From: Bacteroidales bacterium
Lineage (GTDB): Bacteria > Bacteroidota > Bacteroidia > Bacteroidales > UBA932
Direction of reading: 5' to 3'
NCBI GenBank assembly: GCA_017477245.1
Contig: JAFUWY010000004.1
Span: 1 to 64,000, forward strand
DNA: 64,000 nt
Shown: in pieces, positions 1 to 8,020 of the stretch
Layout of the letters: each line of letters begins with the position of its first letter
How positions within the stretch are numbered: the stretch's first letter is position 1
The notes under the pieces: generated by a model
Databases searched by the model: none
Told to the model about the DNA's origin: nothing
What the model saw: the letters and a program-made list of their open reading frames with translations, nothing else
Position numbers and translations under genes: made by a program

Positions 1-2
1 AG

Positions 3-1043
3 GCCGAGGCCGAAGCCGCCCCCGCCGCTGCTCCCGCAGCCGCCGAGGCGCCTGCCGCCGGCCCCGTGATCGCCGGCGCCCCCGTGTCCCCGCGCGCCCG
101 CAAGCTTGCCGGCGAGAAGGGTGTCGACACCGCCCAGGTGGCCGGTTCCGGTCCTCACGGACGCATCATCGAGCGCGACGTGCTCGCAGCCGCCGGCGCT
201 CCGAAGAGCGGCCTGGCGAAGGCCATGGCCCAGGACGGCAGCTTCGCAGCCCCCGAGCGCGGCACCGGCATCGGCGGCATGGTCAAGGGTTCCGACCTCA
301 AGGTCTGGCAGCCGAACCACACCGACATCGCCGGCGAAGGCGAGGAGTTCAAGGTGGAGAAGATGTCCAACATGCGCAAGCTCATCGCCAAGAGCATGTA
401 CAACTCCCTGCAGAATTCCGCCCAGCTCACCCACATGCTCGGCGCGGACGCCCGTCGCATCCAGGCCCTGCGCAAGAAGGCCAAGAAGGCCCTCGAAGAA
501 GGCAGGATCGACGCCAACATCACCATCAACGACTTCGTCTGCTACGCCGTCATCAAGGCCCTCAAGAAGTTCCCGAGCGTCAACTCCCACTGCCTGGGCG
601 ACGCCATGCGCATCTTCAACACCGTCAACCTCGGCTGCGCGGTCGACACCGAGCGCGGCCTGATGGTCCCGTGCGTCAAGAGCGCCGAGAACCTCAACAT
701 CGTGGGCCTGAGCAAGAGCCTCAAGAAGGTGGCCGACGACTGCAAGAAGGGCAGCATCAACCCCGACCTGCTCGCCAGCGAGGCCGCTTCCTTCACCGTC
801 TCCAACCTCGGCGGCTTCGGCGTCGAGTGGTTCACCCCGATCATCAACGTCCCGCAGAGCGCCATCCTCGGCGTCGGCACCATCGTCGCCCGTCCGAAGG
901 ACCTCGGCGGCGGAGTCTACGCCTTCGTGCCGTACATGGGCCTGTCCCTGACCTATGACCACCGCGCCATCGACGGCGGCGAGGCGACCCGCTTCCTCAA
1001 GCAGGTGGCCGTGGAGATCGAAAACCTCGAAGTAGAATTCTAA
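3..1043 (+). CDS. Dihydrolipoamide acyltransferase, E2 component of a 2-oxoacid dehydrogenase complex (5' partial)
   Basis: The acyltransferase core of a pyruvate or branched-chain 2-oxoacid dehydrogenase complex, which moves the acyl group from lipoyl-lysine to CoA. The reading frame is open to the left edge, so the lipoyl domain(s) lie outside the window. What is visible starts with an Ala/Pro/Glu linker (positions 3-65), then a peripheral subunit-binding domain (PVSPRARKLAGEKG, about 84-190), a second linker, and the catalytic domain. The active-site motif HRAIDGG is present, with His at 960-962 and Asp at 972-974. The stop lies 7 bp before the E3 gene, so the two are surely co-transcribed. 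An internal GTG at 66 is not the true start. Substrate specificity (pyruvate or branched-chain acids) cannot be read from the sequence. Confidence 0.93.
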   Translation, partial: AEAEAAPAAAPAAAEAPAAGPVIAGAPVSPRARKLAGEKGVDTAQVAGSGPHGRIIERDVLAAAGAPKSGLAKAMAQDGSFAAPERGTGIGGMVKGSDLKVWQPNHTDIAGEGEEFKVEKMSNMRKLIAKSMYNSLQNSAQLTHMLGADARRIQALRKKAKKALEEGRIDANITINDFVCYAVIKALKKFPSVNSHCLGDAMRIFNTVNLGCAVDTERGLMVPCVKSAENLNIVGLSKSLKKVADDCKKGSINPDLLASEAASFTVSNLGGFGVEWFTPIINVPQSAILGVGTIVARPKDLGGGVYAFVPYMGLSLTYDHRAIDGGEATRFLKQVAVEIENLEVEF

Positions 1044-1050
1044 TAACCTG

Positions 1051-2436
1051 ATGAATATGTACGATTTAGCGATTATCGGCGGCGGTCCCGGTGGTTATGT
1101 GGCCGCAGAACGGGCCGGCGCAGCCGGGCTCAAGGTCGTCCTTTTCGAGAAGAAGTCGCTCGGCGGCGTGTGCCTCAACGAAGGCTGCATCCCGACCAAG
1201 ACCCTCCTCTACAGCGCCAAGGTGTACAACTACGCCGTCACCGGCGACCACTACGGCGTCTATGTCAAGGACCCCGCCTACAAATATGAAGAATTCGTGT
1301 CCCGCAAGGACAAGGTCGTCCGCAAGCTCGTCGGCGGCATCAAGGCCGCGATGAAGGGCTTCAAGGTCGAGGTCGTGAACGAGTCCGCCATGATCCAGGG
1401 CCGCAGCGCCGAAGGCATCACCGTCAGCGCGGCCGGCACGGACTACGTGGCCCGCAACCTCCTCATCTGCTCCGGATCCGAGGCCGTCGTGCCTCCGTTC
1501 CCGGGCCTCAAGGAGGCCGGCGACGTGATCGTCACCAACCGTGAGATCCTCGCCCTCAAGGAGCAGCCGAAGGAGCTCGTCGTCATCGGCGGCGGCGTGA
1601 TCGGCATGGAGTTCGCCGCCTTCTACAGCACCCTCGGCACCAAGGTGACCGTCGTGGAGATGCTGCCGAAGATCCTCGGCCCGCTCGACGACGAGATCAG
1701 CACGATGCTCCAGGGCATCTACGCCAAGCGCGGCATCAACTTCTGCCTGCGCTGCAAGGTGACCGGCATCGAGGGCAACACCGTGGTCTACGAAGACCCG
1801 GACGGCAAGGTCTGCCGCGTCAGCGGTGACAAGATCCTCGTCTCCGTGGGCCGCCGCGCCAACCTCCAGGGCTTCGGCCTGGAGAACCTCGGCGTGGAGA
1901 TGACCCTCAACAAGGCCGGCCGTCCCGTCGGCATCAAGGTCGACGAGAAGATGCGCACCAACATCCCGGGCGTGTACGCCGCAGGCGACGTCACGGGCTT
2001 CTCGATGCTCGCCCACACCGCTTCCCGCGAGGGTGAGGTGGCCGTCAACAACATCCTCGGCAAGCAGGACCGCATGCGCTACAACGCCATCCCGGGCGTG
2101 GTCTACACCAACCCGGAGGTCGCCGGCGTCGGCCTGACCGAGGGCGAGGCCAAGGCCAAGGGCATCGACTTCACCGTCGTCAAGCTCCCGATGGCCTACT
2201 CCGGCCGTTTCGTCGCCGAGAACGAGGGCGGCGAGGGTATCTGCAAGATCATCGTCGGCAAGAAGTACCGCGAAGTCCTGGGCGTCCACATGCTGGGCAA
2301 CCCCTGCTCCGAGATCCTGGCCGCCGCTTGCATCGCCATCGAAGGCGAGATGACCCTCGAACAGCTCAAGGAAGTCGTCTTCCCGCACCCGACCGTATCC
2401 GAAATCATCAAAGAAACCGCATTTTCACTCAAGTAA
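1051..2436 (+). CDS. lpdA: Dihydrolipoyl dehydrogenase, E3 component
   Basis: FAD-dependent disulfide oxidoreductase that reoxidises dihydrolipoyl groups of E2 and passes electrons to NAD+. At 461 aa it has normal family length. It shows the N-terminal FAD dinucleotide-binding motif GGGPGG, the redox-active disulfide CLNEGC (Cys41 and Cys46), a second NAD-binding motif VVIGGGVIGMEFA, the AAGDVTG FAD motif, and the C-terminal HPTVSE motif with the His/Glu catalytic pair (His446, Glu451). It sits between E2 (7 bp upstream) and E1 (18 bp downstream), the order expected of a complete complex operon. Confidence 0.96.
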   Translation: MNMYDLAIIGGGPGGYVAAERAGAAGLKVVLFEKKSLGGVCLNEGCIPTKTLLYSAKVYNYAVTGDHYGVYVKDPAYKYEEFVSRKDKVVRKLVGGIKAAMKGFKVEVVNESAMIQGRSAEGITVSAAGTDYVARNLLICSGSEAVVPPFPGLKEAGDVIVTNREILALKEQPKELVVIGGGVIGMEFAAFYSTLGTKVTVVEMLPKILGPLDDEISTMLQGIYAKRGINFCLRCKVTGIEGNTVVYEDPDGKVCRVSGDKILVSVGRRANLQGFGLENLGVEMTLNKAGRPVGIKVDEKMRTNIPGVYAAGDVTGFSMLAHTASREGEVAVNNILGKQDRMRYNAIPGVVYTNPEVAGVGLTEGEAKAKGIDFTVVKLPMAYSGRFVAENEGGEGICKIIVGKKYREVLGVHMLGNPCSEILAAACIAIEGEMTLEQLKEVVFPHPTVSEIIKETAFSLK

Positions 2437-2454
2437 CCAATAACTCACAACAAT

Positions 2455-4935
2455 ATGCCTAAATCACTTTACATCGATCCCAACAAGACCCTGCGTCCGG
2501 AAGAGCACAAGATCGTGCTGCCTGAAATCCCCGTGATGCAGTACAACAAGACCATCAAGGACGAACTTGGCGAAGGCCACTTCACCAAGGAAGATCTCCT
2601 GCGCATTTACCACGACATGTTCGTGATCCGCGAGTTCGAGACGATGCTCAACCTCGTCAAGACCACCGGCGGCTACAACGGCGTGGAGTACAACAACCCG
2701 GGTCCCGCCCACCTCTCCGCCGGCCAGGAAGCCGCGGCGGTCGGCATGGCCTACAACCTCGACACCGACGACTTCATCTTCGGCAGCCACCGCTCCCACG
2801 GCGAGATCCTCGCCAAGGGCCTGCGCTCCATCCAGATCCTCCCGGACGAGGAGCTCGAGAAGATCATGAACGGGTTCTGGGACGGCGCCACCGTGGCCGT
2901 CGCCAAGACCGGCTTCAAGGGCACGACCAAGGAGCTCGGCATCCGCTTCCTGCTCTACGGTGCCATGGCGGAGATCTTCGCCCGCACCACCGGCTTCAAC
3001 AAGGGCCTCGGCGGATCGATGCACACCTTCTTCACCCCGTTCGGCATCTATCCCAACAACGCCATCGTGGGTGGCTCCGGCTCCATCGCCGTGGGCGCCG
3101 CGCTTTACAAGAAAGTCAACCGCAAGAAGGGCATCGTCGTCGCCAACCTCGGTGACGGCGCCATGGCCCGCGGCCCGGTCCTCGAAGGCATGACCTTCGC
3201 CTCCATGGACCAGTTCCACACCCTCTGGGAGGGCGACATGAAGGGCGGCCTGCCCGTGCTCATCAACGTGATGGACAACCAGTACGCCATGGGTGGCCAG
3301 ACCCGCGGCGAGACCATGGGCTACGACTTCCCGGCCCGCCTGGGCGCCGGCTTCAACCCGGAGGCCTGGCACGCCGAGCGCGTCAACGGCTATGATCCCC
3401 TCGCCGTCATCGACGCCTTCCGCCGCAAGAAGGCCCTCCTCGAGAAGAAGGAAGGCCCGGCGCTGCTCGACGTCGTGACCTACCGCTACAGCGGACACTC
3501 CCCGAGCGACCAGTCTTCCTACCGTACCAAGGAGGAGATCGCCGCCTGGGAGGCCGAGGACTGCATCGTCGCCTATGGCAAGAAGCTCATCGAGGCCGGC
3601 CTCGCCGACCAGGCTGCGCTCGACGCCATCCAGAAGGAAGTGAAGGACGTGATCTTCGACTGCTACAAGCTCGCCATCGACGAGAAGGTGTCCCCGCGCA
3701 TGGACCTCGTGAAGGACAACGAGTTGCTCGGCGACATGATGTTCTCCAACCAGAGCATCGACTCCCTGAGCGACGCCAAGCCCGACGTGCTCATGCCGAT
3801 GGAGGAGAACCCGCGCGTCAAGCAGATCGCCGGCAAGGAGCGCTTCTACAAGGACAAGGACGGCAAGCCGGTCAGCAGCATGAAGATGTACAACTTCCGC
3901 GACGGCGTGTTCGAGGCCATCGTGGACCGCTTCTACAAGGACGCTTCGCTGGTCGCCTACGGCGAGGAGAACCGTGAGTGGGGCGGCGCCTTCGCCGTGT
4001 ACCGCGGACTCACCGAGGCCCTGCCTTACCACCGTCTGTTCAACTCCCCGATCGCGGAGGCCGCCATCATCGGCACCGCCATCGGTTACGCCATGTGCGG
4101 CGGCCGCGTGATCCCCGAGATCATGTACTGCGACTTCCTCGGCTGCTGCGGCGACGAGATCTTCAACCAGCTGCCGAAGTGGCAGGCCATGTCCGGCAAC
4201 ATCCTCAAGATGCCGGTCGTCGTGCGCGTGTCCGTCGGTTCCAAGTACGGTGCGCAGCACTCCCAGGACTGGACGTCCCTCTGCACCCACATCCCGGGCC
4301 TGAAGGTCGTCTTCCCGGTCACCCCGTACGATGCCAAGGGTCTGATGAACAGCGCCCTGCAGGGCACCGACCCGGTCATCTTCTTCGAGAGCCAGCGTCT
4401 CTACGGCATCGGCGAGCAGTTCCACGAGGGTGGCGTGCCGGCCGGGTACTATGAGATTCCGCTCGGCGAGCCGGACATCAAGCGCGCAGGCAAGGACGTC
4501 ACCTTCCTGACGATCGGCGCCACGCTCTACCGTGCCCTCAAGGCCGCCGACATGCTCAAGGAGAAGTACGGCATGGAGGCCGAGGTCATCGACGCCCGCA
4601 CCCTGGTGCCGTTCAACTACGAGAAGGTCATCGAGTCCGTCAAGAAGACCGGCCGCATCATCATCGCCGGCGACGCCAGCGCCCGCGGCTCCTTCCTCAA
4701 CGACCTCGCCGCCAACATCACCGAGCTCTGCTTCGACTACCTCGACGCAGCCCCGGTCGTGCTCGGTTCCCGCAACTGGATCACCCCTTGCCACGAGCTC
4801 GAGGAGGCGTTCTTCCCGCAGCCGGAGTGGTTCCTCGACGCGATCAACGAGAAGATCGTCCCGCTCAAGGACTACGTCCCCGTCAGCAACCAGACCGACG
4901 CGCAGGCCATCCTCCGCGCCAAGAAAGGCGTCTAG
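2455..4935 (+). CDS. Fused E1 alpha/beta thiamine-diphosphate-dependent 2-oxoacid dehydrogenase
   Basis: Decarboxylating E1 component with alpha and beta subunits joined in one 826-residue chain. The alpha half (about 45-440) carries the HLSAGQEA and GSHRSHGE motifs and a ThDP/Mg motif beginning GDGAMARG (233-235) and ending near Asn275. The beta half (about 480-826) contains VAYGEEN, the GAQHSQ motif and the transketolase C-terminal domain (EVIDARTLVPF). Alpha and beta are separate genes in many bacteria; fused forms are known in Bacteroidetes and in some 2-oxoisovalerate dehydrogenases. Its substrate remains open between pyruvate and branched-chain oxoacids. The next gene starts 3 bp after the stop. 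Confidence 0.92.
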   Translation: MPKSLYIDPNKTLRPEEHKIVLPEIPVMQYNKTIKDELGEGHFTKEDLLRIYHDMFVIREFETMLNLVKTTGGYNGVEYNNPGPAHLSAGQEAAAVGMAYNLDTDDFIFGSHRSHGEILAKGLRSIQILPDEELEKIMNGFWDGATVAVAKTGFKGTTKELGIRFLLYGAMAEIFARTTGFNKGLGGSMHTFFTPFGIYPNNAIVGGSGSIAVGAALYKKVNRKKGIVVANLGDGAMARGPVLEGMTFASMDQFHTLWEGDMKGGLPVLINVMDNQYAMGGQTRGETMGYDFPARLGAGFNPEAWHAERVNGYDPLAVIDAFRRKKALLEKKEGPALLDVVTYRYSGHSPSDQSSYRTKEEIAAWEAEDCIVAYGKKLIEAGLADQAALDAIQKEVKDVIFDCYKLAIDEKVSPRMDLVKDNELLGDMMFSNQSIDSLSDAKPDVLMPMEENPRVKQIAGKERFYKDKDGKPVSSMKMYNFRDGVFEAIVDRFYKDASLVAYGEENREWGGAFAVYRGLTEALPYHRLFNSPIAEAAIIGTAIGYAMCGGRVIPEIMYCDFLGCCGDEIFNQLPKWQAMSGNILKMPVVVRVSVGSKYGAQHSQDWTSLCTHIPGLKVVFPVTPYDAKGLMNSALQGTDPVIFFESQRLYGIGEQFHEGGVPAGYYEIPLGEPDIKRAGKDVTFLTIGATLYRALKAADMLKEKYGMEAEVIDARTLVPFNYEKVIESVKKTGRIIIAGDASARGSFLNDLAANITELCFDYLDAAPVVLGSRNWITPCHELEEAFFPQPEWFLDAINEKIVPLKDYVPVSNQTDAQAILRAKKGV

Positions 4936-4938
4936 CAT

Positions 4939-6039
4939 ATGAAGACTTTCGACGTCAACGCCCATCTGCATACTCCCTATTCTTTCAGTGCCTTCTCCTC
5001 CATCAGCCAGGCGCTTGACATGGCATCCGAGGAAGGTGTGAAAGTCGTGGGAATCAATGATTTCTACTCGATGGACGGATATCGTGAATGGAGTGAAGAG
5101 TGTGGCAAACGCCACCTCTTCCCTCTTTTCAACATCGAGTTCATCTCCCTCAACGTGGAGGACCAGGCCGCAGGCGTGCGGGTCAACGACCCCAACAACC
5201 CGGGCCGCACCTACCTCAGCGGCAAGGGTCTCGCCTATCCCGTCATCCTGAAGGGCAAGGAGGCGGAGCAGCTCGCCGCCGTCAAGGCCGAGTCCAACGC
5301 CCAGGTCGAGAAGATGTGCGCCAAGCTCAACGAGCATCTCGATGCCGTCAAGGCGGGCTTCAACATCTCCTTCGCCGAGGTGCGCGACACGCTCACCCGC
5401 GGTTCCATCCGCGAGCGCCATCTCGCCAAGGCCCTGCGCCTCGCAGTCGACGCCCGTCCGGGCTGCGACAACTGCAAGCGCGCCCTCTACGAGCAGATCT
5501 TCGGCAAACCCCTCAAGAGCGACCCCGCCAACGCGGCCGCCGTCGAGAACGAGATCCGCGGCAACCTCCTCAAGGCGGGCGGCGCGGCCTTCGTGCCCGA
5601 GGATCCCAAGGCCTTCCTGCCGATGGAGACGGTCCAGCGCATCATCGAGGCGGCCGGCGGCATCCCCACCTACCCGTTCCTCGCCGACGACGCCAAGGGC
5701 AACTTCACCGACTTCGAGGGCGACCTCATGAAGGCGGCCGACACGCTCAAGAAGCGCGGCTTCCGCTCCGTCGAGTTCATCACCACCCGCAACACCACGG
5801 CCGTGCTGGAGCAGTATGCCGGCTACCTGGAGGATGAAGGCTTCACCGTCACCTTCGGCAGCGAGCACAACACCCCGGCCCTCGAGCCCATCAAGCTCCG
5901 CACCCGCGACGCGGCGGATCTCTCCGACAAGCTCAAGGAGATCAACTACCGCGGCGCCTGCACCGTGGCCGCCCACCAGGCCGGTCTCAAGACCATCGAA
6001 GAGGGCGACGCCCTCATCACCAAAACCGTAACCGCATAA
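4939..6039 (+). CDS. PHP-domain metal-dependent phosphoesterase-like protein
   Basis: A 366-aa protein with the N-terminal PHP signature (AHLHTPYSF, residues 8-16), a following GINDF segment where many PHP enzymes have TDH, an acidic FNIEF motif and a C-terminal GSEHNTP. PHP proteins are TIM-barrel-like hydrolases that usually act on phosphate esters with two or three metal ions. The central region (about 100-240) is not one I recognise. The stop codon overlaps the ATG of the aldolase/dehydrogenase gene by one base (TAATG), so translation is probably coupled and a role in the same sugar-phosphate pathway is likely. The exact substrate is unknown. Confidence 0.72.
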   Translation: MKTFDVNAHLHTPYSFSAFSSISQALDMASEEGVKVVGINDFYSMDGYREWSEECGKRHLFPLFNIEFISLNVEDQAAGVRVNDPNNPGRTYLSGKGLAYPVILKGKEAEQLAAVKAESNAQVEKMCAKLNEHLDAVKAGFNISFAEVRDTLTRGSIRERHLAKALRLAVDARPGCDNCKRALYEQIFGKPLKSDPANAAAVENEIRGNLLKAGGAAFVPEDPKAFLPMETVQRIIEAAGGIPTYPFLADDAKGNFTDFEGDLMKAADTLKKRGFRSVEFITTRNTTAVLEQYAGYLEDEGFTVTFGSEHNTPALEPIKLRTRDAADLSDKLKEINYRGACTVAAHQAGLKTIEEGDALITKTVTA

Positions 6040-7994
6040 TGAAAGAAATCGAGGCTCTCATAGCCATCTCACAGAAATACGGTGCTGACGACAGGTTCGT
6101 CATCGCCGGCGGCGGCAACACGTCCTACAAGACGGCGGACCGCCTTTGGGTCAAGGCCAGCGGCCACGCCCTCGCCACCATCACCGAGGACGGCTTCGCC
6201 GTGCTGGACAGGGCCCTTCTCAACCCGATGGGTGAGAAGAAGTACAGCGCCGACACCGCCGAGCGCGAGGAGCAGGTCAAGAACGACCTCGCCGCCGCGT
6301 GCATCACCAAGGGTCGCCGCCCGTCCGTCGAGACCTCCATGCACAACTGCCTGGAGGCCGCCTACATCGTGCATCTCCACCCGACCCTCGTGGGCGGCCT
6401 GATGTGCGCCAAGGACGCCGCCGAGAAGTGCGCGCAGCTCTTCCCGGACGCCCTCTACATCCCTTACACCGATCCCGGCTACACCCTCTTCAAGAAGGTG
6501 TACGACAAGGTGGCCGAGTACAAGAAGGCCCACGGCTGCGAGCCGCAGGTGATCTTCTTGCAGAACCACGGCATCTTCGTGGGTGCCGACACCACCGAAG
6601 AGATCGAGAAGGTCTACGACTGCATCCTCTCCACCCTGGAGAAGGAGGTGCGTCCCGTCCCGCAGGGTGAGGCGCCGGTCTGCGACTGCATCAGCGAGAC
6701 CATCCCCGCCATCCGCCAGATCCTTTCGCGCGGCGGCCGCGGCCTCAAGACCCTCAAGGTCACCAACAACGCGCTCATCAATGGGTTCATCGAGAGCAAG
6801 GCGGCCGCAGACGCCGTCCTGTCCCCGTTCACCCCGGACGGCATCGTGTACTGCAAGAGCGAGTACATCTACCTCGACAGCCCCTGCGACAAGCTCGTCG
6901 CCCAGGCCGAGAAGAAGATCGAGGCCTATGTCGAGAAGCGCGGCCACACCCCCAAGGTGCTCCTGATCAAGGGCATCGGCCTCGTCGCCGTGGGCGACAA
7001 CGCCAAGAACGCGCAGATCATCACCGACGTCTACTATGACGCGATGAAGATCGCCTGGTACGCCCAGAGCTTCGGCGGCCAGCACCCGATGACCAAGCGC
7101 CAGATCGAGTTCATCGACAACTGGGAGGTGGAGAACTACCGCCGCAAGGTCGCCGGCGCCGGCTCCAAGGGCCGTGTCGAAGGCAAGACCATCATCGTGA
7201 CGGGCGCCGCCCAGGGCTTCGGCGAGGGTATCGCGCGCAACCTCATGAAGGAGGGCGCCAACATCGTCGTCGCCGACCTCAACGAGGCCGTCGGCGAGAA
7301 GACCGCCGAGTCCTTCAACGCGATCGCGAAGAACAACCGCGCCATCTTCGTCAAGACCAACGTGGCCGACATGGACAGCCTGCACGGCCTGATCCGCCAG
7401 ACCATCCTGAACTTCGGCGCCCTCGACGTCTTCGTGTCCAATGCCGGCGTGCTCCGCGCAGGCGGCCTGGAGGCGATGACCCCCGAGAACTTCGAGTTCG
7501 TGACGAACATCAACTACAAGGCCTACTTCTTCTGCGCCAAGGTCGCGAGCCACGTGATGAAGATCCAGACCGCCATCGATCCGGAATACTTCGCCGACAT
7601 CGTCCAGGTCAACTCCAAGAGCGGCCTGCGCGGCTCCAAGGCCAACTTCGCCTACGCCGGCGGCAAGTTCGGCGGCATCGGCCTCACGCAGAGTTTCGCC
7701 CTTGAGCTGGCCCCGTTCCGCGTCAAGGTCAACTCCATCTGCCCGGGCAACTTCTACGACGGACCGCTCTGGAGCAATCCGGTCAACGGCCTGTTCGTGC
7801 AGTACCTCGCCGCAGGCAAGGTGCCCGGCGCCAAGACCGTCCAGGATGTCAAGGACTACTACCTGGCACAGGTCCCGATGCGCAAGGGTTGTAATCCCGA
7901 AGATGTGACCAAGGCCATCCTCTACGCCATCGACCAGACCGGTGAGACCGGCCAGGCGATCCCTGTGACGGGCGGCCAGGTGATGCTCGCATAA
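6039..7994 (+). CDS. Bifunctional class II aldolase / short-chain dehydrogenase (rhamnulose-1-phosphate aldolase/lactaldehyde dehydrogenase type)
   Basis: A 651-aa fusion. The N-terminal part (about 1-370) is a class II aldolase/adducin domain with zinc-ligand motifs VHLHPTLVGG and LQNHGIF. The C-terminal part (about 385-651) is a short-chain dehydrogenase with the Rossmann motif TGAAQGFG, the catalytic Ser in NSKSG and the YAGGK active-site Tyr/Lys. Proteins of this architecture are annotated as rhamnulose-1-phosphate aldolase/alcohol dehydrogenases: the aldolase would split a deoxy-ketose phosphate and the dehydrogenase would handle lactaldehyde. The activity is assigned by family only. It is translationally coupled to the PHP gene and lies 26 bp before the Tricorn-like gene. 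Confidence 0.85.
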   Translation: MKEIEALIAISQKYGADDRFVIAGGGNTSYKTADRLWVKASGHALATITEDGFAVLDRALLNPMGEKKYSADTAEREEQVKNDLAAACITKGRRPSVETSMHNCLEAAYIVHLHPTLVGGLMCAKDAAEKCAQLFPDALYIPYTDPGYTLFKKVYDKVAEYKKAHGCEPQVIFLQNHGIFVGADTTEEIEKVYDCILSTLEKEVRPVPQGEAPVCDCISETIPAIRQILSRGGRGLKTLKVTNNALINGFIESKAAADAVLSPFTPDGIVYCKSEYIYLDSPCDKLVAQAEKKIEAYVEKRGHTPKVLLIKGIGLVAVGDNAKNAQIITDVYYDAMKIAWYAQSFGGQHPMTKRQIEFIDNWEVENYRRKVAGAGSKGRVEGKTIIVTGAAQGFGEGIARNLMKEGANIVVADLNEAVGEKTAESFNAIAKNNRAIFVKTNVADMDSLHGLIRQTILNFGALDVFVSNAGVLRAGGLEAMTPENFEFVTNINYKAYFFCAKVASHVMKIQTAIDPEYFADIVQVNSKSGLRGSKANFAYAGGKFGGIGLTQSFALELAPFRVKVNSICPGNFYDGPLWSNPVNGLFVQYLAAGKVPGAKTVQDVKDYYLAQVPMRKGCNPEDVTKAILYAIDQTGETGQAIPVTGGQVMLA

Positions 7995-8020
7995 TGATCA
8001 ACCGTTAGTATCCAGTTAGT

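Noticed and set aside
2464-5976. A 1170-aa open frame on the minus strand across the E1 and PHP genes
   Set aside because: It mirrors codon positions of two well-supported plus-strand genes; long antisense frames are expected at this GC content, and its composition (Glu/Val/Asp/His-rich, no motifs) is not gene-like.
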